A stretch of DNA of 64,000 bases from Serinus canaria (Eukaryota > Chordata > Aves > Passeriformes > Fringillidae): NCBI RefSeq assembly GCF_022539315.1, contig NC_066315.1, forward strand, positions 46,419,174-46,483,173. Reading direction: 5' to 3'. Below are positions 39,311 to 52,600 of the stretch, in pieces. A program made the position numbers and the translations under genes. A model generated the notes under the pieces. The model did no database searches, was not told the origin of the DNA, and worked only from the letters and a program-made list of their open reading frames with translations. The stretch's first letter is position 1. Every line of letters starts with the position of its first letter.

Positions 39311-39451
39311 CAGGGGAAAAAAGTTGGAGAAATTTCTGTTTCAGAAAGAAACATGGATTTTTAAAAATATATGCTTTCCCAGTGTAGGGTAAAAAAAAAG
39401 TGAGAGGAAGTAATGAAAAATAAGCAAAACTGCTACACCAGAAGTAAAATT
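39311..39451 (+). repeat. Diverged direct repeat, copy B
   Basis: This is the partner of 38120-38243. It contains extra bases (agaaacat before ggattttt, and a run of A before gtgagagg) that copy A lacks. It is either a local duplication or two members of an unrecognised interspersed family. There is no coding potential. Confidence 0.8.
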
Positions 39452-40017
39452 CAAAGTAAAATTGGACTGGGAAATGCAGGGTCTGGTTCTTACAGCTCAG
39501 CCAGCATTCCCACGGATTTTGGTTTTCCTTTTGCAGAGTTGGGAATTGAGCCTTAGATAAAACAGACAAGCCTAAAGATTCAGGAAGTCCTGTGGTCCCT
39601 GGCTACAGGGCAGTGTGCATGGCAGGACAGTCTTGGAGTTTCATACCCTGATCATTCAGGCTTCCAGGCAGCCCACCAGGCGAGCTGGCAGGAAACCAGC
39701 TTGGAGCCTTGCCGGTGCTGTGTTGGAAGTTCATTGAATACGATATGTCTCCCTGAAGCATTTCAGTTCTGATGAATTGGCATTTTCCAGTGAAAACCTG
39801 TTTTGTTACTAAATTCCTCACCAGCTGTAGTCCTGGATGGCACGCAGCAGCAGTCCTTGCACTCTACACTGGCAGCTATGGGTGTGCTTGGGATGTGTTA
39901 AGTCCTTATCCAAATTTGTGTGCTAGAAAGACAAGAGTCTTTGGTAGGTAAAATGGGGCTGATGATACTTACCTATTCCTCTATTGCACAAGCATTTTGT
40001 TGTTCTTGTTTCTGCTC

Positions 40018-40035
40018 TTTTTTTTTTTTTTTTTT
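40018..40035. repeat. Poly(T) run of 18
   Basis: Eighteen T in a row are followed by gcaccaagcc. On the minus strand this is a poly(A) tail-like run, but the sequence before it on that strand shows no recognised retrocopy. Confidence 0.9.
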
Positions 40036-43000
40036 GCACCAAGCCATTTTGCTGTACTTTTTCTGTACTACTTTGGCATTTAATGTCTGGGGAAGAGTTG
40101 TTTGCCAGTTCTTGAGGATGCCTTTAATCCTCAAGGAAAATCTTGCAGAACAATTGATGTGAGGTCCTATAACAGGGAACTCAGTGTGTGATATACATAA
40201 ATCCAGAAGAATTTTTTTTAATGGAGTAGAGCAGGCAGTGTGCCAAGTTAAAAAATCAAGTAACAAGTTGGTTAAGCATCCTTCAAAGAGGGAGTAATTG
40301 GAAAAAATGAAAAAGTAACTCAGAGAATATTCCTTTTCTGCACATCTCCAGATGGGACAGATGTTGCATCCTTTGGCTTCTCATCTCTTGGTTTCTGATT
40401 CTTGTCCAAGTGAATGGGAAACTCATTCATTTTGGGCAGGGGGAAGAAAGGAGGGGTATAGGCACCAAGAAAATCTTCCAAACAGTTTCTGCCTGCCAAT
40501 GAGACCATTTTAAACACTGCTCTGTAGCATAATCCCATCTGTCACAGCTCTTACTGGTTTACAGAAACTAACTGGACTTTCTGCTTGTGAACAAACAAAA
40601 GGCACACACTGCACAGTGTGATCAGGCTCCATCAAAATTATTATGCATGTAGGGGTAAATACCCTTCCTTGTTACTCCAAAAAGGGATAAGCTCTGTTAT
40701 GGATAGAAACCTTTAGGCTCTTCATCAAAGCCAGAAATTACCCTTCCATCTGAGCAATTACAGCAGAATAAAGTGTAATTAAGCCATACCAGTTAGAGGA
40801 AAGTACATCCATGTGGCAGTTACACAGTGAGTCTCTTGAATGAAATCCAGTAATCAAGGCAGGAATCTGATTTTTAAAATGTGCATTTTTATAGGTTGAG
40901 AAGAAAAACCATAATTTCATGTTATTTTTCTTCTGAATACCTGCATTTCTTTTGCAGGTCTACAAAAGCACATGTAACAAGTAAATTAACTCAGGGAAAG
41001 AGGACATAAATGTTCAGAAAAGTTTTCAAGTTAACTTTTCATAATTAATGTATTTTTACTGAGGGTCAGTAAATTTTATCTTAAGGAAAAAAAATAGTCT
41101 TAAAAGGAAACTTAAGGTAGAATCCTTAGCCAGTCTTTTCTGACTTTGTTTAAAGTAGGGAGCTTCTGAAGGAGCTTCTCTGGGGGAAAAACTTGAACGC
41201 AGCCTTAAAGCTTTAGTTATTTTCTGAGAATTTGGATCTTGATGCTTTAAACTTTGAGAAAGTTTATGTGATTCTCAAGTCTGAAGAAATCTTGGTTTAT
41301 AAGTTAATGGCAAGTATTTTCTAAATGCCAGCACGGCAGTATTAATCTTGTGTCTGCAAATCAAGCTGTGTTTTGTTTTGTTCAGTGTTGTCAGAAGCAA
41401 AGACAGCTGGATTTTGAATTTGTCCAGCAATGATAATGTATGAAGCAGCTTAAAAGGCAGCTTTTCCCCTTGCCACTGTGCTGGCCTCATTAACAGTTGT
41501 AGTCTTGCACAATTTCTCAGTTGGCTGGGTGTAAAGTGCCTTTGGAGGAGGAGACAGTGACCCCATCCATGCTGGGTTTATGAGGTAATTTGAAACTGAT
41601 TTCAGGCATAGTTAGCTCAGGATACATTTGTGCTACCATTGCTAAGCTATGGTGGTAAGAAAACAGTGTGATAGACTCTAGTGACAGGTAATGCAGAATT
41701 ACCTTCACAGCCTTGATGAGTAAATAATTCCCAAAACGCTTGGAGACATGGTGTAAGCTGCACAAGCACTGGGGCAGGATGTTAAGATGGATGCACACTT
41801 CTATAGCCATAATTTCCTCTTGAACCTCACCCTGTTCCTCTGCAGCATGGGTAGGAATTGTCATAGGAGACAATGGGATGTGTTGCTGAAGGAAGCGTTC
41901 CAGCTTTGAACTGAGTCACTGGTATGTTAATTACTTGCATGAGGATAGGGCAGGATTTGGATCACACAGTGACAAGCACTGATTTACCAGGGGAAAGGGT
42001 GGTGCTAAGCCAGCCCACACAGCAAATGAAGAAAGCTGGAGCGAAGCCCTGGTCCTGCACCACAGGATGATGCTCTTTGGTATTCTTGGCTAAGCAGGGG
42101 GAACAGGGTAAAATCTGGATTATCCTGTTGAAAAGCAGGATCCTGTGTTTATCCTTTACTAACGGCTGGTCACAGGTATTTTATGAGAATAAGTTAATAT
42201 CAGCAAAATGATTTGTGATCTTCAGATGCAGTGTTCGTGCAGATGTGACATAGAAGGATTCAGGAGACAGTGGAAGTAATTACAAGAAAGGCCATTTTTG
42301 GGTAGAAGTTAAGCAGCAATGTTTCTTGGTGTTGTTTTTATTCCAAATGATATCAAAATAGTTTTCCCTTATGAGCTGCCTATTTACTCCTCAAAGAATG
42401 GATAATCCATTTGATTTACAGTCACTCAGGTAAAAACTAGAAGTTTAGTCTCCACCTGATCTGTGGTCCCTTTAGAGTATCTCTGGGAACAGAAGGACAT
42501 TAAGAAAGTAGTTTATTTCCTCTGCATTAGACAATCCTGTTGTGATCCAGAGCTGCCTATTTTATTCCATCAAAGGGCCTAGACAGCTGACTTAAGCTAG
42601 ATGGGTAGAGACAGATAAAATGTATGTCACTCACAAAAAGTAACTTTGATTTTGATGTTTCAGAAGTGCCAAACCTTCCTGTAAAGCAAATTGTAGGAGA
42701 GGGCTTACATCCCAGCCACTAAATGCAGGTTAGATGTTTACCATAATTTCTCAGTTTTATTAACTTATGCAGACAAAAAGCTGGTATTTAATGCCTTTTG
42801 AGAGAACAGTTTGAATCCAATCCAGAATGCTTTCTTACATCAGTTTTGCCATCTGATATATCTTTGTTGTAATCTTTTTAACTCTTTTTGCTCCCACAAA
42901 ATAAGGTAACTTGTATTCACCCCAATGAGTGATCAGTGTCAGCTTTGTAGGCAAGTGTAGGATGTTTCCCATAAGGTTACAGCTGGAGTCTCATGGGTCA

Positions 43001-43357
43001 CAGACATCTTTGTATTACCACTACCTGTGCAATGGGTAACAATGGTTGAAATTCTGGGCCCCCTGCAAAATCAGCTAGAAATTTACTATAGCAAGTTCAA
43101 TTTGCAGAATTTTGCAAGAACCCTCCTTTGATATTGATATCCTGCCTTGGCTCCATATTTTTTAGGATAACCCCATTCATTAGCAAGAAAGAACAAAAAT
43201 AAGAAGAGATAGGCATGCATGTATTGTAATTGACTGTAATTTAAGAAACACTGCACTTTCCAGAGGCACTTAATGGGGTATAGAAATCTAACAGCATTAT
43301 CAGAACTAAGCCAATGGCTTTGTTCAGGTTCCCATTAACACTGTTTCACAAACATAA

Positions 43358-43768
<411 letters not shown>

Positions 43769-46700
43769 TAAGCGTGGCTTGCTGGGGAGGGAGGTACTAG
43801 GTTACTGTGTGATAAGAAAAACCAGGTAGTAGGCCCAGTTTCAGTAGCACTTGAACACATGTTGAGATATGTTTGCTAAGAATTAATATACAAGTTTATA
43901 TTATGGGAGGTTTTCTGTCCAGAACCAGAAGATGGTCCTGAGCAAATAGACTTGAACAGCCGACAGTGAGAAAGGCAAGCAGGCCTGTGATAACCTAGAG
44001 AAAAAGTACTTTTGGAGATTGAAGAAAAAGGGGGAAGAGACTTCAAAACATTTTTGTAAACTCTCTCTCATTTCAAACTCAGTTGTAAAGTTAAGGCTGA
44101 CTTCAATTACTATTGCTTGTGGTCCACAGAAGTGTGTCTTCCCAGAAACATTTTGGAAATTACTTTATTAAAGCAAGAATATTAAATATGTCTAATTCCT
44201 CTTGTATGGTGTGGTTTGTGGGTTGAGAATTTGAAAGGGGAGCGTTTACAAAAAATTCCATGCATGGCCTGTCTTGCCCTGGGAGAAAAGAAAGACAGAT
44301 GAAGATCTAGAACCCTTGTCTGAATTAATTATTTAAGATTTTTTTAATCTTTAGAATGGTTTAAGTCTAAGCCACAAAGACATATTTTCTTTTCTTTGGT
44401 TGGCATAAGTTTATTTACCCCTCACTCAGTAAATACAATTGTCTATTCTCTGGATTGCCTGACATAAAAGGTAAGAGCAAGCTGAGTCACAGTTGTATGA
44501 TTGTGGATGAAGCTGCCTGATCTCTGTGCTCCCAGCTTTCCCCACTTGGTCACATTCACTATTTGATTTCCAAGGAAAAGCTTTCTAAAATGATTCAATT
44601 TCCCTTATGAATTGCCTTTCCTCCTTATTTATATTGAGACAGAAAGACATTTATCTAAACCAGCAGAATACATCTGAGACTGGGAAATGCTAGAAGAAGA
44701 CATATAGCTTGGCTTGTAGTCTGTGTGCCTCTGCACTTATTTTGCTATGGTGTATCCCTGTGATAGGAGCCTAAAAGCAAAGAGTAAAGATTATATTGTG
44801 TGCAGGTTATGATACTTTATCTTTTCCAATGGCTGAAGGCACAACAGAGAGTACTAGAGAAGCTAACACACAAACAGATTCTGTTGAATGCATTTCAGCA
44901 ACATTCCCATCTCACTTCCATTGTCCTTTAAAGGTAAGTGGTGACAATGCAAATGGAAAACAGGTGCAAAGAGATTTGTTTAATTTTGCAGTGGATTTAT
45001 TTTTTCCTTTTTTAAAGTAGCTCATGATTAATTTAGTGCAATACACTTCCTGACACCAGAGCAGAAAGTGATTTATATTTTGGCAACAACAGTCAAAAAA
45101 ATTCTACATGCTTGCACTCAAGAATTACCATAGAGCTTTTCTGTTTCTTTAAAATGATATCTAATGTTTGTCCTGGAAAGGCAACGAAATCAAGCAAGTA
45201 TTTAATTTGTGTTCTTTTGTAGAAAAGTGTATTTTTCCCTCAGGAAACGTTACATTAAAATGACCATCATATTTTGTCAGAAGTAGCTGTTGTTTCCATT
45301 TCGATGTTGCTAGCTGTTAAAATGCTCAACTTCCACCATAGGAATGAAGATAAACTATAATTTATAGCTAAATTATGGTATGTAATAGAATGCTGCTTCT
45401 TGTTAGAAACTGATAAAGTTGTAGCAAGGAATTTTGTCAGTGACCATAGCTATTTTTTGTACCGGGAAGTGTCCGCAAGGAGGTAATGATTATGGGACAC
45501 ACATTCAAGAAAGATTTGCATTTTTCATTAATTCTGTTCAAAGAACTTATTACTGGTGATGTGCTTTTGCAGGAGATTTAGATTTCCATTGAAATAAATA
45601 CAAATTAACATAGCTTTTAACTGAGGTTTTTTTTAGTCAATGTTCTCTAATTTCAGGGTAAGTTTAATTAAAATTTTTAAAATTCTGCTTTTTTAACTCT
45701 GAGCAGGCTCTTAGCAGTAAGAAAACAGAGGAGGCAGAATGATAGGGTTAGATTATTTTTTTTTCCTCCCAATGTCCTCATTGAAATGAATAGCTTCTTA
45801 GTTTTCACCCTCTAACATTATTATGGAATTTTTCTATTTGAAATACTACATTTTCAAGAGTTAACCTTTCTTGGTCCTTTTTGCCTGTACTACTGACATT
45901 GCTTCATTTTCATTTTGCTGCTCGAGTAGTGATCTGCTATTAATAAAAATTCTCAGAAATAGAAATAAACTCAGCAGGAACATTAGGAATTAGGGTGTGT
46001 TTTCTCCAAATACCAAAAAAGGCAGTGAACAATGCATTGCAAACTTTTGTTTGACATTGTGTTACTGAGGAGATTTATGTGAAGATATCTCAAATTCATT
46101 TTAAATCTCATTCTTTTTACAGCTGTAGTTTCTCCTTTTGTGAGCCATCCAAAAAACATATAGTGTGATTGTCATGACTGTTAAGTGAAAAAGATATAGT
46201 TCATGTTTTGGAGAGTAGAGATCTAGCTGCATGTTGACTCCTGTGCTTGACCTTGAGAGATCTTGACACCTTAGGTTTTGCACCTTGACCTTAACCCTTT
46301 TTTTGTGATGTTGTGACTTTGGTGACTTGTGTTTCATTGTAAAGCATATGGCAGAAGAAAGTACAATGTAAGCGTGTGAGAAAAGATTTTGAAATAGTTC
46401 TGACTGCAGACTAACAAAATTTTGCACCACTTTTTAAGTTCTTTGTTTTGTAACTAAACACATTTTATGGTTTTTTAAATTGTGGTTTTCTTTGTTTAGT
46501 TTGGGGCTGGTATTTTTTGTTTGTCTTTAATGCATTTCTAGTTGTTCAGTACTCATGCGTAATACTCTAAAAATAACCCTTTGGGTTCAACTTTTTGGAG
46601 GCAAATTCATTAAGCAGGGAAACTATTTTGAATTTCTAGGAGATTTTGGTAAATCCTGTGTGAAGAAGAGATTAGCAGTTAGTGTCATCACCATTGCCAC

Positions 46701-48436
46701 TTGTCTATTTTGGTATTTCATTATGGCTAACCTGCCTAGAGTGGTCCTTGAAAAAAAGAAAAAGGTTAAAGAAAGTTATCAAGGTTACTGAGTGTCAAGT
46801 TGTAGGCAAGATATTTAAACCATCTAGGCAATAAAGCTGTTACTCAAACTCCTGAAACTGCTCTTGAGTATAAGCAGAACTAAAAATAGGTGATGCTATC
46901 TCAATGTCTTGTGATGTTGTTAACAAAAGAAGATCTATCACATTATTGGGAAATAATGATGATTTGGGGATCTTGGGGAGCTTGAAAAAGGAGAAGAGGA
47001 CTTTCTGTTCTCACCAAACCCTTTCCCATGGCTGATCTCGTAGTGCATCTTTGAGCTGTACTGTAGCATGGGCCTGCAGGTGACTCCAGCAGGTGAGGCC
47101 AGGGAGCAATAAGATCATGCAGGGCAGGTCACCAGTGTGACCCCATGCCTGCTTTGCTTGGTCATGACTGACACCTCTCAGGAGCCTCCTTGAGAGGAGC
47201 AGGGAGCCCCTACCATGGGTCTACGGACTGCAGTGAGAGAGTCACAGCAATGCTGCTTTATGCAGGGAGAAAGGTGGCTGCAGGAGACACTGTAAAGGAA
47301 GACACAGGACTCATACTCCCTGAACACCTGCCTTCATTAGCATCCGTGACTTTCTAGTAGCTTGGTGGGGTCTTTTTTTTTTAAGCAGTTGCATCAATGG
47401 ATTTGGAACGGATTTGACATCGACATGATATCAGTATATCACCCATCTCTAATACACCTACACAGCTGCTGAGCTCATAAATGACTAATTAGACAGTGCT
47501 TGAGTCTCTCACTACTGCCACAACTTTTGAAAAAATTCAGTTTCTGGTTTTGCTGTGCAGTAGATTTTTCTATTTCCCATTGGAAAATTTGTGTCCCTAA
47601 CTCTTAAGAGAAGTATTTTTATGATTATTACTCTTCCTATTATTAATATATATTTTTGCTATTGTTATTATGTTTCAGCAGGCAATAGCACTCTGAATAT
47701 TTGATTACTCTTTTTCTCTTTTGTAATTGTCCTGGGATGTGTTTTTCTCTTAAACATTTTAATCATCAGTATTTTAGGGCAAGCAATAATTAACATACTA
47801 ATAGCATCATTTGTTTGAATCTGTAATCACATGCATTTAATAATCGCAAATCTACTTTATTGCAATTCTTGACTTAAATGTTCCTTGTGATGTGGTGACA
47901 TTACTTCATCTGTAGTTCTGGGTTAATCAGTTAATGAGTTTCTGTCTCAGTTAACCTCTTAACTTTATGCAGTTAACTGCTGCAGTCTTGCAATTTTTCT
48001 AAAAATTTCCACTTAACTAGAGAAGATATTCCTGCTTGGAGTTGAGGCATAATTTGCAATGTTGTGTAGCCTGTTAGATCTCCGTTATTACGATTGGCAG
48101 TGACGGCATAAAATGGCTGCAGAGAACATGTGAGCATTGCAAAGATATTTACAAACTGTTTGAAAAATGGGGACCAAAGGTTTGTGGCTTTGAAGCAAAA
48201 GGTTTGAAGGTCTTTTTCCCTGTTAACAATGATGTCCAACAGCTGTAAAATTCATGTGGTTATGCCCATGTGTTCACTCAGCAGGATGGTACAAAAGAAA
48301 TGTATGCTGAAGAATGACTTAAGAAAATCCTGTTTCAAGTGTTTAAGGGGTGGATGGAACTGAGATCTCTGGAACCCTCAGTTTACTGCCAAGGTGCAAA
48401 TTACAAAATTCTCCCCACAAGTTTTTCAGGTTCTGG

Positions 48437-48860
48437 CTATGAATTAGGGCACAGCAGTTGCTCTGGCTGAGGCCAGGCTGCTCCAGGGCTCCTCCCTGGT
48501 GTAAGTGCAGGGCAGCTGTAGCTCTTAGTGCTCACCAGGGTGACTCCTGTCCTGGCTCCTGCTCCTGAACCAGCCTCCACATGTGTCTTTCCAGCCACCC
48601 CAGGGCAGAGCTGGCCTGTGTCCCCCTTCAAGACAAAGCCAGTGGTGTTGGCTCAAGAAAGGGACTGATGGCATGAAACTGTGACTGGTCCCCTTACAGA
48701 CCTGGCACAGAGCGGGGGTTGGCTCTTGCTTCTGCTGGCCCTTGTGCTGAGGAATGGATATTTCTGCGCCTGTCAGACTATCTGCCTGAAGCTGGCCCTG
48801 AGTCTGGGTACTAGCAGCAGTGTAACCACAACAGAGAGGAGCTCAGGATGAAACAATTTA
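48437..48860. other. GC-richer intronic patch, unrecognised
   Basis: The stretch is visibly richer in GC than its surroundings (runs such as ggccaggctgctccagggctcc). It carries no long open frame, no CpG-island-like density and no repeat I can name. It directly precedes the CR1 copy and could be an old LTR or other decayed element. Confidence 0.3.
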
Positions 48861-49002
48861 TTCAGCGTCTTGGGCAAATTGTCATGGAGCAGCTGCACAG
48901 CCCAGGGAACTTCTGGTTAGAAAGGAATTTAAACATATTTGAAACAATTATTGTTTCTTTTTTTATTTTTAAGCAAATCTGCATGAGGATGTGAATTTTC
49001 TA

Positions 49003-49690
49003 TGAATCACAGAATCACAAAATGGGTAAGGTTGGAGGGGACAAGAGAGGGGTCATCTGGTTCAACCTCCCAGCTCAAGATGCATCATCTTAGTATACAT
49101 GGCACAAAATTGCATCCAGAGGGCTCTTGAATATGTCCAGTAAGGCAGACTCTGCAACCTCTCTGGGCAATCTGTTCCAGTGCTCAGTCCCCTGCAGAGC
49201 AAAGAAATTCAGGTGGAACTTCCTGTCCATCAGTTTCTGCCCACTGCCTCTTTTCCTAGTGAATTGCACCTAGAAGAGCCTGGAAACATCCTCTTGGCAC
49301 CCCACTTTTAGATATTTATACACATAAGTGAGGGTCCCTTTGAGTTGTCTTGAGGCTGAACGGGCCCAACTCCCTCATAAGAAAGACACTCCAGTTCCCC
49401 AGTCCTTGTTGCTTCCCCGGATCTGCTCCAGGAGCTCCGTAACTCCCTTGTAACTAAGAGCCCAAAGCTGGGCACAGCACTCCAGATGAGGCCTCACCAG
49501 GGCTGAGTAGAAGGCAGGATCACCTCCCTCGACCTGCTGGCAATGTTCTTCCTGATGCACCTCAGGACACCCCTCGTCTTATGGGCCACAAGGACACACT
49601 GCCAGGTCCTTCTTTGTAGAGCTACTTCCCAGCAGTTTGGCCCCCAGCCTGTGCTGGTGCATGGAGTTATTCCTCTCCAGGCCCAGGACA
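49003..49690 (-). mobile_element. CR1-type LINE fragment with ORF2 remnant, minus orientation
   Basis: The left edge, tgaatcacagaatcacaaaa followed by gggtaaggttggagggga, is the CR1 3' end. Next come the conserved 'caacctctctgggcaatctgttccagtgctc' region and 'ggtggaacttcctgtccatc'. The right third carries the C-terminal reverse-transcriptase ORF on the minus strand: the frame over 49375-49560 reads FYSALVRPHLECCAQLWA, a CR1 ORF2 signature. A second frame over 49494-49697 contains GVLRCIRKNIASRSREVILP, the part just before it, so a frameshift separates them. It is a dead 5'-truncated copy of about 690 bp. Confidence 0.92.
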
Positions 49691-52600
49691 AAAACACTCA
49701 GTGTTAACTTGTGCATTTTGTGTAAGGCTGTGTTTGAAATACAGGTAAGAGGCACCATGTCTTAGACTGTTGGTAGCTGACAGTGACAGAAAATGGACTT
49801 TGTTGTGTCAGTGCATTTTGGGATTTCTAGGAGCAAGCATCAAACTGTCCTGCCTATATGCTAATGGTAAGGAGTACTGCAAAACTACTGCATATATGTA
49901 AAATGTCCACTGTTTTAAGACCTTTCCTTGAAGTATCTTTCATCTGATATAGCCAAGAGTGAGTGAGTTCAAGCTGCCAGAAAAATACTGTTTAGATGTA
50001 AAGATTAGAAGTTTGGATTTGGACAAATGGGTTGAGTGGTCAAAAAAGATAAATCTATAGCCAAGCTGAGCTCAATTATCTGCAGATCATGATTCCTCTT
50101 CATCTTTCCCACACCCCTGACCCTGGTGGGGTATTTTTCATGTAACCAAGTCCCATCCACTTATGTCTGTTTAGAAAAGTACCTCAGGAATTTGGGGCTA
50201 GAAAACATTCTTCTCTTTGTATCAGTGGTTATTACAGCTGTAAAACATCGAAGCAGTGCCAGAGGATTCACAGATGTCTCCTTTCCTGTTGAGGTATTGG
50301 GATTCAGTGGGGGAAGGGATTAAGGTGGAGAGGGCTCCAAAATCTGACAAAACAGTGGTGTTGGATAGACACCATTCACCTGGGGCTGTCCATAGCTTGC
50401 TTCCCGCTGAGGAGTGCATGCTTCCCCTTCTACTTCCCTATATGGAAATTTTTTTTTTTTTAAAAGTAGAGATCTATTATAGGAAAACCAGATGAAGCAG
50501 CATACTATTATGTGATTAAACCTCTACAAGTTTCCTTTACTTCAAAGGATGGCATTTCCGGAATGTATTTGTTTTGCTTATGTAATTACATGATCACAAC
50601 TCTACCTGTCCTTTTACACTGAATGAAATGTTATTTCCTACTTTTTTTAAGTGCATTATGAGGCTTCATTTCCTACTTTTCCAGAAAAGAACTTTCTTTG
50701 TCATTATCATGACAAAGATATATAGAGAATTATGATGAAAACCTGCTTCTGCCTTGTAAAATTTCATTTCTTTCTTGTGTACTACCTGGCTCAATGAAAT
50801 TCAAGTCAGGTGTTTCATAACTGATTGCTGTCTTCCTCATTGTCCATTGTCTGACGAATGTGAGACTCTGCATGTGAAACTGTAAGGTCAGTTTGAGGCA
50901 GAAATGATCCTGAAGGATGGTAGGCACTATGGAGTATGGAGTAGGGAGACATCTAACAGAAATGCAGGGTATGCCTAATGCCCTTATCATTTGTCAATAT
51001 GGACTGCATTCTTAAAGCTTGTTGTTGCTGGATTACTTTTAATAGAGGTTTGGTAGTTTGGTGTTGCTTTTTTTCTACAGTGCCTTGATGTCATGAGGTA
51101 CAATTCTGATTTATTGAAGTCAATGGGAATTTTGCTGTATTTGGGTGACAAGTTTTCATCATTATGAATTTTCCTGTCCCAGAAAGCTGTATTACAGTAA
51201 TCTTTGCATCAGTTAGTAATCCTTGTTTTGTCTTCCCACCATTTGCTGTACCACAGGTAATTTCAGAAAGGTTCAGCTAGTTGTTTCATTAGCATTCTTT
51301 ACTGGGGTAGAGAGAAGAAAACACATTCAAATCTGGACACCATATCCTGTTTGCTGGTCTTTTTTTTCCTAGGGAAAAACTAAAGGATGACTTTCTAAGG
51401 CAAAAAACCTAATTTGTCTGGACACAGGCGACTAAGAAGTTTGTTCTGTGTTTTGCTCACTAGAATTCACTTGTGGTTCTTTTTTCTTTTCTGTAAGGAA
51501 CTTGTAGAAAAAAACCCGCAATGATAGGTCTGCTGTCCCTCACATTTTTCAAAGCTTGTTTGATAGTCTTTAAAACATGCTCTAGGAATAATTTCTTTAA
51601 TCTAGAGTTCACCATCATAAATATTACAGCTACACTATTCAAATGCCACTATTTCACACTGAGCATGAACATGCTGTAGGACTGCCATGGTGAAATACAA
51701 ACACATCCTTGTTGCATACACTAATATATAGTTTTTGAAAGAGCTATTTCCTATTCTGGAAAGCACCACTGATGTTTCAGTATTATAATAAAATGCATGA
51801 TGTTTAAAAAGAGAAGAGAAGGTGAGGAGAGGAACTGTAGAAAAACATAGGGATATCCTCCCTTGTAGAAATATTTTAAAAATATTCCACCTACCAGTTG
51901 GTACAACTTAATCCATTGCCAAAGAAAAAATATCTGCTCCTCTGCAGTATTTCTTTTTAGCTGCAAAAAGAAATCCTATTTTTGGAGAGATGCTATTTGC
52001 GAAAGTTTTAAGCATCGTCAGAGGAAACCACCATGTCTCTGTCAGGTACCACAGATTTTTAACTACAGCTACTACAAAATCCAAGACCTCTGTTTGATCT
52101 CATTTTAATTAACCTCTAAGACAGGTTCTCAGCAGGGTTTTTTTTGCAAATTTGTTTTAATTTAATTTTAGCTTTTTATGTTTTAAGCTTTATTGCAGTC
52201 TTGACTTTAAATAAAATGCAGAGATGCTTAGCTGATGGCAATACGTCTATTTCTGTACATAAATAATTCAAGAAACCAACCCATTAGATCTCATATTCTG
52301 CCTTAAGGAGAGGTCAGTAAGTGTTGCAAGGAAGAGGAAACTCACCCATATGGTACCTGGCCAACTGTACCATGTCATAAATGGAGGAGAAATCCTTTCA
52401 GGCCCCTGAGATGATCAGTTTACATCTCTATAACATGATATTTTAATTACCTTTCCTTTAGCATGGATAACTGCAAAGCTACTATATTTCAGTTCCTATT
52501 TTAAGCCATCTGCAGTATATCCTACCTGATTAGACACACAGCAAAGATGAGCAAGGGTGTTTGTTAGCAGACAAATGAGATGAATTTGTAGGAAATGTTT

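Noticed and set aside
41517..41873. 118-codon minus-strand frame
   Set aside because: It looks mildly protein-like but matches no family I know and has no supporting signals.
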